The position numbers were made by a program, and so were the translations under genes. Below, piece after piece: positions 55,528 to 64,000 of a stretch of 64,000 nt of DNA. The notes beneath the pieces were generated by a model, which saw only the letters and a list, made by a program, of their open reading frames with translations, did not search any database and was not told where the DNA came from. The first letter of the stretch is position 1, and every line of letters starts with the position of its first letter. Source of the DNA: Tepidibacter thalassicus DSM 15285 (GTDB lineage Bacteria > Bacillota > Clostridia > Peptostreptococcales > Peptostreptococcaceae); assembly GCF_900129915.1 (NCBI RefSeq), contig NZ_FQXH01000007.1, positions 62,001 through 126,000 of the forward strand, in the 5' to 3' direction.

Positions 55528-55737
55528 CTACTTACCCAAAACAGTCAACACAACTTTTTCGATAGCCTTCGCAGGACTAGGAATTTTAACGCCTAAACTT
55601 AGCAATATGCTTATTACAAACGCCAATATAAACGTAATAGAATACAATACAAGCTCTTTTTTTTGATTCTTTTTTAATAAAGGTACTATCTCAATTACAC
55701 CTATAATTAAATAAGCTAAAATTACTAAAAAAACCAC
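55528..55737 (-). CDS. 69-residue membrane protein of the ger operon
   Basis: A small protein with two hydrophobic helices (about 1-20 and 30-50) separated by a basic KKNQKKE turn, and a polar C terminus. The start is GTG, spaced from AGGTGAT that overlaps the gerC end; the genes are 2 bp apart. Small two-helix proteins (GerD- or GerX-like accessories) accompany some germinant receptors; I cannot assign this one to a family. It occupies the position where gerB would be expected. Confidence 0.65.
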   Translation of the reverse strand: MVFLVILAYLIIGVIEIVPLLKKNQKKELVLYSITFILAFVISILLSLGVKIPSPAKAIEKVVLTVLGK

Positions 55738-55739
55738 AA

Positions 55740-56894
55740 TTAATCACCTACCTTGATAGGTTTTGATGTTAAAGCACTTCCTTTAATATTTACCTGCACA
55801 TTTATTTGTATATCTAAATTTTTGAAAATATAATCCCAATTATTTTTTACTTCCTTCCATGTATCAGGCATTTTTCTATGAATAATAGCTCCAAACCCAA
55901 AAATATCACTTTCATATTCATTTTGTGCTTTTTTTATTACATCTTCCATTTGATTTTTTATTACTCTTTGCGCCTGTTTTTTTAATTTTTCACGCCCTTT
56001 TTCACTTATAAGATCTTCTTCTCCCATTATCTCTCCTATACCCACATCTATTTTAGAATCAATTTTAATAATTATATTTCCATCTTTTAATACTGGTTTT
56101 ACCTTTGTTTTAGAGCTAAACACTTCCAAAGAAACATCTGTATTTTTTTCTCCTACATCCTCTATTACAAATACTCCTCCTTTTAATTCATCCTTTATAA
56201 GAAGCATACTTCTCGTTTGCATTCCATCTATACACCCTACCATTTTGTCTTTTTTAAATACAGCACTTCCACATATTTCAGGAACTACATCGCCTTTCTT
56301 TTTAACCATATGAACAGCAGGAATAACAGGAGAAATTCCTTCATTAGATAAATCATCTAAAAATTGATATAGTTCAATTTCTTTAAATTTAGAAATTGAC
56401 TTTTCATTTTTCATCTTATCTTCCAAATGTGCTGAAATTGTTGAGTGAAGCTTTGTTTTTCCTTCTAATATTTCTTTAGCTGTCTTTTCTTTTGAAACCA
56501 AAAGCCATATATCTGATCTAACCTCTGCATCTCTAGTTATAAAATCAAGCACAGGTACAACTCCTTCTTTTGCTATATCTGAACTTATAATAAACACCTT
56601 AGCATGAGACCAATATCCTCTCTTTCCTGAATGTATAATCATATTTCTTACAGCATCAAATAAACTATCTCCTTCTTCTGAAATTACATCAGCCTCCATT
56701 TTAAATTCTTGTCCAGCCATTGGCTTTATAATTTCTGTAGTGAGAATATACTTATCTTTTTCCCTATACTTATCCACAGCAGCACCGTGAATTATATTCA
56801 TATCATTTATTTCTCTATAATTCCAACACCCAGTAAGTACAATTACATATAATAAAATGGTAAAAATTAAAATGATTATTTTTATATTTTTCAT
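55740..56894 (-). CDS. gerC: Ger(x)C family germinant-receptor lipoprotein
   Basis: A 384-residue C subunit of a nutrient germinant receptor. A lipoprotein signal ends in LTGC, with C23 the expected lipidated residue. The GCWNYREINDM start and YWSHAKVFIISSDIAKEG...RDAEVRSDIWLLVS segments are diagnostic. It should be anchored in the spore inner membrane. It lies 6 bp after gerA. Confidence 0.92.
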   Translation of the reverse strand: MKNIKIIILIFTILLYVIVLTGCWNYREINDMNIIHGAAVDKYREKDKYILTTEIIKPMAGQEFKMEADVISEEGDSLFDAVRNMIIHSGKRGYWSHAKVFIISSDIAKEGVVPVLDFITRDAEVRSDIWLLVSKEKTAKEILEGKTKLHSTISAHLEDKMKNEKSISKFKEIELYQFLDDLSNEGISPVIPAVHMVKKKGDVVPEICGSAVFKKDKMVGCIDGMQTRSMLLIKDELKGGVFVIEDVGEKNTDVSLEVFSSKTKVKPVLKDGNIIIKIDSKIDVGIGEIMGEEDLISEKGREKLKKQAQRVIKNQMEDVIKKAQNEYESDIFGFGAIIHRKMPDTWKEVKNNWDYIFKNLDIQINVQVNIKGSALTSKPIKVGD

Positions 56895-56900
56895 TATATT

Positions 56901-58433
56901 TTACCTTCTTTCCCATCTATTAGAGCTCTTTCTTCTTTCCATATTTTTATTAGCAATTAACTTAGGTCTATAATACATATACCACCATGGCATTCTTATA
57001 GATGTATCCTTTAAATCTTGAATATCGACAGAGCCTAAATTTAACATATATGGTATTCCAAAAGATCTAATAGACATTAAATGGATAAACAAACCTATTA
57101 CTCCAAATATATATCCATAAAGTCCAAGCATAGAAGCTAACAATAAAAATATAGTTCTAATTACAAGTATAGGTCCTAACATTTTAGGAGTTAAAAAACC
57201 TGAAATACCAGTAATTGCTGTTATTATTACCATAGGAGCACTTATAAATCTTGCATTAACAGCAGCTTCACCTAACACTAATGCACCTACCATACTTACA
57301 GTTGAACCTATAGGTTTTGGAAGCATAATTCCCGTTTCTCTTAATAATTCAAATACAAATATCATAACAATCGCTTCAAATATAGTTGGAAATGGTATTC
57401 CCTCACGAGCTGCAAAAATACTAATTAACAAAGGTGTTGGAATCATTTCTTGATGATATGTAACTAAAGCTAAATAAATAGCTGGTGTACTAGTTGTTAA
57501 GAAAAAACCTATATATCTTATCATCCTATTAATGGAAGCATATATAAAATTATTATAATAATCTTCATTAGATTGAAAGTACTCCATAAATAAAAAAGGT
57601 AATGTCAAAACAACAGGAGTTCCATTACATACCACAGCTATTCTGCCCTCTAATAATTTAGCAGCAACAATATCTGGTCTTTCTGTGTGTCCAATTGTTT
57701 TAAAAGGAGATAGCGGTTCATCTTTTATTAATTCTTCTATATAACCTGATTCAAGTATTCCATCTATATCTATTTTATCCAATCTATGTTCTAATTCTTT
57801 TAAAATTTTTTCGGACGCTAAACCTTCTATATAACATATACATACTTTAGTTTTTGTTCTAACTCCTATTTTTTTAAATTTAAATTTTAAATCAGGGCTT
57901 ATAACTTTCCTTCTTATCAAAGCTAAATTAGTATTAATAGATTCAGTAAATCCTTCTTTAGGACCTCTTACTGTAACTTCTGACTCAGGTTCTTCTATGG
58001 CTCTTCTTTCCCACCCATGAGCGCTAACTGAAATAGCTTCATCAACTCCATCAATCAAAAGAATTACATGTCCATATAATATTTCTTCTATCAAATCATT
58101 TATATCTCTTTTTTCTTCAGCTTCTGCCGTATATACTATTGTATTTAATATTTCATCTACATTGTTTTTATTTATTATTTCATTCATAAGAGGATGCATA
58201 ATGTACTCATTGAGTATCTCTTTTTTTACCAGTTCATCAATATAAACCATACAATATTTAAATTTATTATTTTTTTTATTTTCAAACCTTCTGTATTTTA
58301 TAGTTTCAATATCTTTTAAAATTTCTTTAAACATATTGATATTTTTTTCTAATGATTTTGAAAGTTTCAAATTACTATATTGACCAAAATTGATATTTTC
58401 TTCTTTATGTGATTGCTTAAACATTTTTAACAT
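56901..58433 (-). CDS. gerA: GerA family germinant-receptor A subunit
   Basis: A 510-residue spore protein. The N-terminal soluble half (about 1-270) contains VDGVDEAISVSAHGWERRAIEEPESEVTVRGPKEGFTESINTNLALIRRK-type family sequence. The C-terminal half has about five membrane helices with TPAIYLALVTYHQEMIPTPLLIS and REGIPFPTIFEA. Family knowledge: A subunits with GerB form a channel-like complex that senses nutrients. The ATG follows GAGGGTG. It is the first gene of gerA-gerC-69-residue ORF, probably forespore-expressed. Confidence 0.94.
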   Translation of the reverse strand: MLKMFKQSHKEENINFGQYSNLKLSKSLEKNINMFKEILKDIETIKYRRFENKKNNKFKYCMVYIDELVKKEILNEYIMHPLMNEIINKNNVDEILNTIVYTAEAEEKRDINDLIEEILYGHVILLIDGVDEAISVSAHGWERRAIEEPESEVTVRGPKEGFTESINTNLALIRRKVISPDLKFKFKKIGVRTKTKVCICYIEGLASEKILKELEHRLDKIDIDGILESGYIEELIKDEPLSPFKTIGHTERPDIVAAKLLEGRIAVVCNGTPVVLTLPFLFMEYFQSNEDYYNNFIYASINRMIRYIGFFLTTSTPAIYLALVTYHQEMIPTPLLISIFAAREGIPFPTIFEAIVMIFVFELLRETGIMLPKPIGSTVSMVGALVLGEAAVNARFISAPMVIITAITGISGFLTPKMLGPILVIRTIFLLLASMLGLYGYIFGVIGLFIHLMSIRSFGIPYMLNLGSVDIQDLKDTSIRMPWWYMYYRPKLIANKNMERRKSSNRWERR

Positions 58434-58509
58434 AAAAACACCCTCTATTTCTTAATATATCTTATGTTATATAATTATTTCCACGATTTAATTTATATAT
58501 TCCATTAGT

Positions 58510-58548
58510 AAAAAAAAATCCTTATATCATTTTTCGATATAAGGATTT
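58510..58548 (-). terminator. Terminator after the nitroreductase gene
   Basis: Stem AAATCCTTATATC / GATATAAGGATTT with a run of nine T on the minus strand. Confidence 0.88.
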
Positions 58549-58556
58549 AGCAAAAA

Positions 58557-59192
58557 CTATTCAATTACCGTCATAACTTCTTCTAATGGTTTTCTAGGAG
58601 GACTTTTAACCTCTCCATCAGGAACTCCAATAGGAGTCATTGCAACAAGAGAATATCCATCTTTCTTAAATCCAATAAACTCAGCAAGTTCACTTCTAGC
58701 ATAATTTGGTCCTGTCATCCAACAACCTCCATATCCCATATTAGCAGCAGCTAAAAGTAAATTTTCCATAGCAGCTCCTATATTTTGTATTCCCGGAGCA
58801 GGTTTTAAAAGTTCACGTATTTCTTCATCAGATGCTCCACCTTCTTTTAACAAATCTAATGCTGTAACAGGATAATCACCTGCATATACCATTATAAGTA
58901 CAGGAGCATTTTTAAACATTATAAAATATTTTAAAAACTTAATAAATTTCTCACGTTTTTTTTCATCTTTTGTATAATTTGCAATTTCCATATGTTTTTT
59001 TTCTATTAATTTAGCCATCTCTTGTATTTTTTGTTTATCCTTAACAACCACAAAATGCCAATTTTGAACATTCTTACCCGAAGGAGCATGTGTAGCAGCT
59101 TTTATCATTTCCTTTATATCTTCCATAGGTACATCTTGATCTTTAAATTTTCTAACACTATGTCTTTTATAAATAAAATCTAAATTTTTCAT
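58557..59192 (-). CDS. Nitroreductase-family FMN oxidoreductase
   Basis: A 211-residue flavoprotein. Family motifs: RHSVRKFKDQDV near residue 10 for the FMN phosphate, ATHAPSGKNVQNWHFVVV, and the GYGGCWMTGP loop. It probably acts as a dimer reducing nitro or quinone compounds with NAD(P)H; the substrate is unknown. A frame from 59237 exists, but AAGGAGG is spaced for the ATG at 59192. It is monocistronic, between its terminator and the sigK fragment terminator. Confidence 0.88.
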   Translation of the reverse strand: MKNLDFIYKRHSVRKFKDQDVPMEDIKEMIKAATHAPSGKNVQNWHFVVVKDKQKIQEMAKLIEKKHMEIANYTKDEKKREKFIKFLKYFIMFKNAPVLIMVYAGDYPVTALDLLKEGGASDEEIRELLKPAPGIQNIGAAMENLLLAAANMGYGGCWMTGPNYARSELAEFIGFKKDGYSLVAMTPIGVPDGEVKSPPRKPLEEVMTVIE

Positions 59193-59260
59193 ATGTATCC
59201 TCCTTTGTATTTTGTATTCAAATATATAATACCACATAAAATATTTCTACATCAAATATT

Positions 59261-59303
59261 ATAATAGGATTGTGCTTACATATATTCTATAAACACAATC
59301 CTA
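59261..59303 (-). terminator. Terminator after the sigK fragment
   Basis: Ten-bp stem TAGGATTGTG / CACAATCCTA with a 19-nt loop, followed by TTATAATATTT on the minus strand. Confidence 0.6.
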
Positions 59304-59319
59304 ATAATTTAATTATATT

Positions 59320-59610
59320 CTACATATTTTCATTTTCTAGATAAAATTCTCTTTTAAGTTTTTTTAAAGCTCTTTTTTCTATTCTCGAAACATAAGAACG
59401 AGAAATATTTAATTTTTTTGCAATTTCCCGTTGAGTTTTATATCCACTTGGTGTAAGTCCATATCTCAATTCTATAATTTCTTTTTCTCTTGATGTAAGT
59501 AAATTATTAATCTTATCATATAATTTTTTTATTTGTATTTTTAATTCAACTTCATCTATAACATCATCTACATTTGTTCCCAATATATCTATCAAAGATA
59601 TCTCATTATC
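59320..59610 (-). CDS. sigK: 3' half of sporulation sigma factor SigK (region 4), split or truncated
   Basis: The frame from 59610 reads D-N-E-I-S-L-I-D-I-L, matching the conserved centre of SigK, then DDVIDEVEL, REKEIIELRYGL and the region-4 helix-turn-helix KTQREIAKKLNISRSYVSRIEKRALKKL. It is directly preceded by an in-frame TAA (59611-59613). Regions 2 and 3, some 110 residues, are missing and are not found elsewhere in the window. A TTG at 59595 could start a 91-residue product but has no good Shine-Dalgarno. It corresponds to B. subtilis spoIIIC, the 3' part of the skin-split gene; AATGA at 59603-59607 is the pentamer reported at that junction. It could also be a decayed gene. Confidence 0.8.
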   Translation of the reverse strand, partial: DNEISLIDILGTNVDDVIDEVELKIQIKKLYDKINNLLTSREKEIIELRYGLTPSGYKTQREIAKKLNISRSYVSRIEKRALKKLKREFYLENENM

Positions 59611-59616
59611 TTAAAC
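59597..59616 (-). other. Candidate skin-type recombination junction in sigK
   Basis: The minus strand has AAGATAATGAGATATCTT around the N-E codons of sigK: AATGA (59603-59607) inside a short dyad AAGATA / TATCTT. Homology to the SigK family stops exactly here. Whether a recombinase uses it cannot be told from this window. Confidence 0.5.
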
Positions 59617-59640
59617 CTTTTATCAATTTATACAGTAACT

Positions 59641-62600
59641 TTAACATATAAATTCCCCATTATTAAATGCAACCTCAAGCATAAGTTTAATTCTATTCAA
59701 TTGATTTACTTCGCTTGCTCCTGAATCATAGTCCACTGCTATAATGTTGGAATTAGGATATCTTCTTTTTAATTCTTTAATTACTCCTTTTCCTGTTATA
59801 TGATTAGGAAGACAAGCAAAAGGTTGCACGCATATTATATTCTCAACACCATCTTCTATTAACTCAATCATCTCTGCTGTTAAAAGCCAACCCTCACCAG
59901 TTTGATTACCTAAAGATACAATAGTACTTGTTTTTTTAGCCAATTCATAAATATTTTTAGGAATACTAAATCTTTCACTTTGCTTTAAAGCATTTCTCAT
60001 ATAATTTCTGCAATATTCAATAAATTTTATTATAAATTCACTCAAAAATTTATATCTTTTTTTACCCGCTAAATAATTATATTTAAATATATTTCCATAA
60101 ACACTATATAGAAAAAAATTAATAATATCCGGAACTACAACCTCCGCACCCTCATTCTCTATAATATTTATAATATTATTATTTGCCATGGGATGAAACT
60201 TAACTAATATTTCACCTACTAACCCTATTCTCGGTTTCTTTATATCAATAACCTCTAAAAGATCAAAATCATTCACTATATTTTTTATATTCTCTTTAAA
60301 TTTTTTTACATTCCCTATATTTACACTTTCTTTACAAATTTTAACCCATTTAAAATACAGTGAATTTGCTGATCCTGTAAATTTCTCATAAGGTCTTACC
60401 CTATATAAAACCCTCATAAGCAAATCTCCATAAATACATGCCATAATCAACTTTTTCATAATATCTATTGTTAATCTAAATCCAGGATTTTTTTCCATTC
60501 CTAACAAATTCAAAGAAATAACAGGAATATTTTCTAAACCTGCATCTTTTAAAGCTTTTCTCAAAAATCCTATATAGTTACTAGCTCTACACCCTCCACC
60601 TGTTTGAGATATAATAACTGAAGTATTATTAATATCATATTCACCCGATTTTAATGCATTAATTATTTGACCAACTACTATAATAGATGGATAACATGCA
60701 TCATTATTTACATATTTTAATCCCTCTTCTATGCATTTTTTATCACTTGATGAAAGAACTTTTAAATTATATCCCTCACTATTGAATGCTTCTTGCATAA
60801 ATTGAAAATGAATAGGTGACATTTGAGGACATAATATAGTATGATTTTTTTTCATTTTTTTTGTAAATATAACTCTTTCATTATCTCGCCTTATCTTTTT
60901 TAAAACAATTTCTTTTTTTTCTCTTTCTTTTAATGCAGATATTAATGAACGTATTCTTATTTTTACAGTTCCTAAATTACTTACTTCATCAACTTTTAAA
61001 ACAGTATATGTTTTTCCATGACTATTTAATATTTCTTCAACCTGATCAGTTGTTACTGCATCTAAACCACATCCAAACGAATTCAATTGAATAAGTTCTA
61101 AATTTTTCTGAGTTGCTACAAAACTTGCAGCTGCATATAATCTTGAATGATACATCCATTGATCAACAACTCTTAAAGGCCTTTCCACTTTTCCTAAATG
61201 TGCTATAGAATCTTCTGTAAGCACTGCTATATCATAAGAAGTTATAATATTTTGTATACCATGATTAATTTCTGGGTCTATATGATACGGTCTTCCGCAT
61301 AATACAATTCCTTTCTTTCCACATTCACTTAAATATTTTATTGTTTCTTCTCCTTTTTTTCTTATATTATCTTTAACATTTATATCCTCTCTCCATGCTA
61401 AGTCTACAGCTCTTTCAATTTCATTTTTATCTATATTAAATTCCTTAAAAACTTCATAAAGTCTTTTTTTAAGCCTTTTTTTATTGTCATAGGGAATAAA
61501 TGGATTTATAAATTTTACATTATTTTTCAAAATAATATCCATATTATTTTTTATAACTTCTGAATAAGATGTAACTATCGGACAATTAAAATGATTATCA
61601 GCATCTATTTGCTCCTTCTTTTCATAAGAAATACACGGATAAAAAATAATTTTTATTCCTTTATTTATAAGATATGCTATATGTCCATGAACTAATTTTG
61701 CTGGATAACATACTGATTCTGAAGTAATAGTATCTATTCCCAATTCATAAATATCTTTTGAAGAACTCGGAGAAAGTTCTACTCTAAATCCAAGTTTTGT
61801 AAAAAAAGTAAACCAAAAAGGATAATTTTCATATATATTGAGCACTCTTGGAATTCCTATAATTCCCCTTATCGCATCTTCTTTTTTAAGAGGTTTATAA
61901 TCAAATATTTTCTTATACTTATAATCATATAAGTTTATTATTTCTTTGTTACCTTTTTCGTGTTTCACTCCTTTTTCACACCTATTTCCAGAAACAAATT
62001 CTCTTCCATCATTAAACCTATTAACTGTAAGCAAACAATTATTTGTACATTTTTTACATCTTATCATAAAAGTTTGTATAGAAAATCTATCAAGCTCATC
62101 TTTATTTAAAAGAGTGCTTTTATATCCATAAAAATATCTATTTTTAGCAATAATTGCAGCCCCAAATGCTCCCATAAGACCCGATATATCAGGTCTTATA
62201 ACCTCTCTTTTTGTAATAACTTCAAAACTTCTAAGTACAGCATCATTGCAAAACATTCCACCCTGAACTATTATTTTCTCTCCTAAATCCTCTGGTTTTT
62301 TCATTTTTATAACCTTAAACAAAGCATTTTTTATAACAGAATACGAAAGCCCTGCTGAAATATCCCCAACAGTAAACCCATCTTTTTGAGCTTGTTTCAC
62401 TTTAGAATTCATAAATACTGTACATCTTGAACCTAAATCAATTGGATTTTTTGCAAATAAAGCAATATTTACAAATTCTTTTACATCCATACCAAGAGTA
62501 TTTGCAAATGTCTCTATAAAAGAACCACACCCCGATGAACAAGCTTCATTTAACATTATGTTTTCAATAATTTTATTCTTTATTTTCAAACATTTCATAT

Positions 62601-63873
62601 CTTGTCCACCAATATCTAAAACAAAATCTACTTCTGGTAAAAAAAACTGAGCTGCTATATAATGCGCTATTGTTTCAACCTCTCCTATGTCAATAAGTAG
62701 AGCTGATTTTAAAAATTCTTCACCATAACCAGTTACCACAGAATTTACTATTTTTGCATTCTCAGGTAATTTATCATACAAATCTTTTAGTGCTTTTATT
62801 ACAGAATCAAGGGGACTTCCTTTATTAGTATCATAAAAAGAATACAAAATCGAGCATTCTTCATCTATAAGTACAACTTTAGTTGTAGTAGATCCTGCAT
62901 CTATTCCTAAATAACAATTTCCATTAAAATTTTTCAGTTCCTTTCTCTTTACTTTGTCTTTACTATGTCTTAATCTAAATTCATCAAGTTCATGCTTGTT
63001 TTTAAATAAAGGTTGTAACTTTACAATTTCGTTATTTTCAAAACTATTTAAATTAAATAATCTACTTTTTAATTCATAAAGAGAAATTTTCTCTTTATTT
63101 TTTGATTCCATGGCTGCTCCCATAGCAACATAAAATTGAGAATTCTCAGGAAATACAACTTCACAATCATCCAATTTTAAAGTTTCTTTAAATCTATTTC
63201 TAAGTTCAGATAAAAAATAAAGTGGTCCTCCTAAAAACGCTACATTTCCTTTTATAGACTTACCACATGCAAGACCTGATATCGTTTGATTTACTACAGC
63301 TTGAAATATAGAAACTGCTATATCTTCTTTTAATGCTCCTTGATTTAAAAGAGGTTGAATATCTGTTTTAGCAAATACACCACACCTAGCAGCTATAGGA
63401 TATATTGTTTTATAATTTTTTGCAAGTTCATTAAGACCAGCAGCATCAGTTTTTAAAAGTGATGCCATTTGATCTATAAAAGCTCCAGTACCTCCCGCAC
63501 AAATACCATTCATTCTTTGTTCTACTCCATCATTAAAAAATGTTATTTTTGCATCCTCCCCTCCAAGTTCAATAGCTACATCAGTATGTGGAATAAAATT
63601 TTCAATAGCTTTTTTAGAAGCTATAACCTCTTGTATAAATTCTATATTCAACCATTTTGATACAAAAATACCTCCTGAACCTGCTACCATAATAGTTATA
63701 TGATTATCTTTAAATTTATTGTAAATTTCAACTATCAATTCTATAACTGCTTTTTTTATATCAGAATAATGTCTTTTATATCTACTAAAAACTATCCTAT
63801 TACTACTATCCAATATCACAATTTTAACAGTAGTCGAACCTACATCTAATCCTAAATGTAATAAATTATTCAT
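59641..63873 (-). CDS. 2-Hydroxyacyl-CoA dehydratase activase-family fusion protein (BadF/BcrA-type)
   Basis: A 1410-residue cytoplasmic protein. Two ASKHA ATPase domains are in tandem, the first starting [14 protein letters not shown] with CAGGTGAF, the second (near 330) [17 protein letters not shown] with ACSSGCGSF, whose cysteines can hold the interdomain [4Fe-4S] cluster of HgdC-type activators. The remainder matches the DUF2229/HgdA-like dehydratase region with many cysteines ([21 protein letters not shown]). Such large fusions occur in many Clostridia without known substrate. A TTG at 63897 precedes the GGGAGGTG; the ATG at 63873 is used, although its spacing is long. It ends 31 bp from the sigK break. 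Confidence 0.88.
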   Translation of the reverse strand: MNNLLHLGLDVGSTTVKIVILDSSNRIVFSRYKRHYSDIKKAVIELIVEIYNKFKDNHITIMVAGSGGIFVSKWLNIEFIQEVIASKKAIENFIPHTDVAIELGGEDAKITFFNDGVEQRMNGICAGGTGAFIDQMASLLKTDAAGLNELAKNYKTIYPIAARCGVFAKTDIQPLLNQGALKEDIAVSIFQAVVNQTISGLACGKSIKGNVAFLGGPLYFLSELRNRFKETLKLDDCEVVFPENSQFYVAMGAAMESKNKEKISLYELKSRLFNLNSFENNEIVKLQPLFKNKHELDEFRLRHSKDKVKRKELKNFNGNCYLGIDAGSTTTKVVLIDEECSILYSFYDTNKGSPLDSVIKALKDLYDKLPENAKIVNSVVTGYGEEFLKSALLIDIGEVETIAHYIAAQFFLPEVDFVLDIGGQDMKCLKIKNKIIENIMLNEACSSGCGSFIETFANTLGMDVKEFVNIALFAKNPIDLGSRCTVFMNSKVKQAQKDGFTVGDISAGLSYSVIKNALFKVIKMKKPEDLGEKIIVQGGMFCNDAVLRSFEVITKREVIRPDISGLMGAFGAAIIAKNRYFYGYKSTLLNKDELDRFSIQTFMIRCKKCTNNCLLTVNRFNDGREFVSGNRCEKGVKHEKGNKEIINLYDYKYKKIFDYKPLKKEDAIRGIIGIPRVLNIYENYPFWFTFFTKLGFRVELSPSSSKDIYELGIDTITSESVCYPAKLVHGHIAYLINKGIKIIFYPCISYEKKEQIDADNHFNCPIVTSYSEVIKNNMDIILKNNVKFINPFIPYDNKKRLKKRLYEVFKEFNIDKNEIERAVDLAWREDINVKDNIRKKGEETIKYLSECGKKGIVLCGRPYHIDPEINHGIQNIITSYDIAVLTEDSIAHLGKVERPLRVVDQWMYHSRLYAAASFVATQKNLELIQLNSFGCGLDAVTTDQVEEILNSHGKTYTVLKVDEVSNLGTVKIRIRSLISALKEREKKEIVLKKIRRDNERVIFTKKMKKNHTILCPQMSPIHFQFMQEAFNSEGYNLKVLSSSDKKCIEEGLKYVNNDACYPSIIVVGQIINALKSGEYDINNTSVIISQTGGGCRASNYIGFLRKALKDAGLENIPVISLNLLGMEKNPGFRLTIDIMKKLIMACIYGDLLMRVLYRVRPYEKFTGSANSLYFKWVKICKESVNIGNVKKFKENIKNIVNDFDLLEVIDIKKPRIGLVGEILVKFHPMANNNIINIIENEGAEVVVPDIINFFLYSVYGNIFKYNYLAGKKRYKFLSEFIIKFIEYCRNYMRNALKQSERFSIPKNIYELAKKTSTIVSLGNQTGEGWLLTAEMIELIEDGVENIICVQPFACLPNHITGKGVIKELKRRYPNSNIIAVDYDSGASEVNQLNRIKLMLEVAFNNGEFIC

Positions 63874-63901
63874 ACAAATTAAAAATTCACCTCCCAATCT
63901 A

Positions 63902-64000
63902 TTAATCTCCTTCAGATAATAATTCTTCTATAATCTCCCATCCAACCCGATGAAAATCATATAATACTTCATTTACTTCTTCTAAATTCAATTTAGGCCC
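63902..64000 (-). CDS. C-terminal fragment of an unidentified protein (runs off the window)
   Basis: The last 32 codons of a gene entering from the right: [15 protein letters not shown], then [17 protein letters not shown] and TAA (63902-63904). The segment is acidic and probably helical. It ends 28 bp before the activase start and may be its operon partner. The piece is too short for a family assignment. Confidence 0.55.
   Translation of the reverse strand, partial: GPKLNLEEVNEVLYDFHRVGWEIIEELLSEGD

Noticed and set aside
55740..58433. Sigma-G promoter in front of gerA
   Set aside because: Forespore control is expected, but no convincing -35/-10 pair for sigma-G was found upstream of 58433.
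59320..59595. Complete small ECF-like sigma or HTH regulator of 91 residues
   Set aside because: The sequence matches SigK region 4 without a break up to an in-frame stop, continues upstream of the TTG into conserved SigK residues, and the TTG lacks a proper ribosome site.

Overview
The window reads as a chromosomal core segment of a low-G+C, spore-forming, anaerobic member of the Clostridia. Supporting this are the A/T-rich third positions, GerA/GerC germination proteins, a SigK fragment, CodY, ferrous iron uptake by FeoAB, a single-chain pyruvate carboxylase, tRNA-dependent T-box leaders and the gene order dprA-topA-codY / ffh-rpsP-khpA-rimM-trmD-rplS-rbgA-rnhB. Nearly all genes are on the minus strand, so each region below is transcribed right to left. 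No tRNA or rRNA gene, CRISPR array, insertion sequence or intact prophage gene was recognised.

Layout. 1-3.2 kb: a Fur-family regulator, a tiny 8-cysteine zinc-ribbon gene, feoB-feoA behind a promoter with two Fur-box-like sites, and a DUF1292 gene. 3.3-10.4 kb: ruvX, a [4Fe-4S] aldo/keto reductase, a 715-residue membrane protein of unknown role, ireB and alaS (Ala T-box). 10.2-14.0 kb: a 60-residue membrane protein, then mnmA, iscU, iscS and the Rrf2 regulator iscR, which make and use sulfur for Fe-S clusters and tRNA thiolation; a probable 6S RNA lies upstream. 14-25 kb: murJ, ygiQ, yetF (plus strand), an AAC(3)-like acetyltransferase, pyruvate carboxylase with an apparent attenuator leader, and two plus-strand genes (DUF2238-like membrane protein, SufS-like desulfurase). 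25-34.8 kb: rarA, codY, topA, dprA, a DUF4190-like protein (plus), comM, yraN, an FlhB C-domain protein and a YlqG-like protein. 34.8-47.2 kb: rnhB, rbgA, rplS, trmD, rimM, khpA, rpsP, ffh, ylxM, ftsY, smc, a radical-SAM gene and rnc, that is translation, protein targeting and chromosome segregation.

47.4-55.4 kb: a CD1247-type zinc protein, efp, pepP, aroQ, aroK, comFB, four minor-pseudopilin genes (one apparently frameshifted), aroE, a VanZ-like protein and the tryptophan transporter trpP under a Trp T-box. 55.5-64 kb: a germinant-receptor operon (gerA, gerC and a 69-residue membrane protein, no gerB), a nitroreductase, the 3' half of sigK, a large 2-hydroxyacyl-CoA dehydratase activase fusion and the tail of one more gene.

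The most notable observation is at 59.3-59.6 kb. Only the region-4 half of SigK is present. It starts at the conserved NEISLID segment directly after an in-frame stop and carries the AATGA pentanucleotide known from the Bacillus skin junction. This suggests a sigK gene interrupted by a skin-like element, or its remains. Other points are the pyruvate carboxylase attenuator, an rnc mRNA whose Shine-Dalgarno is separated from the ATG by a 12-bp hairpin, and a 2-nt insertion in a pseudopilin leader. Starts were adjusted to Shine-Dalgarno positions where the sequence decided; many are TTG or GTG. Everything here comes from reading the sequence by eye; no searches or folding calculations were run.
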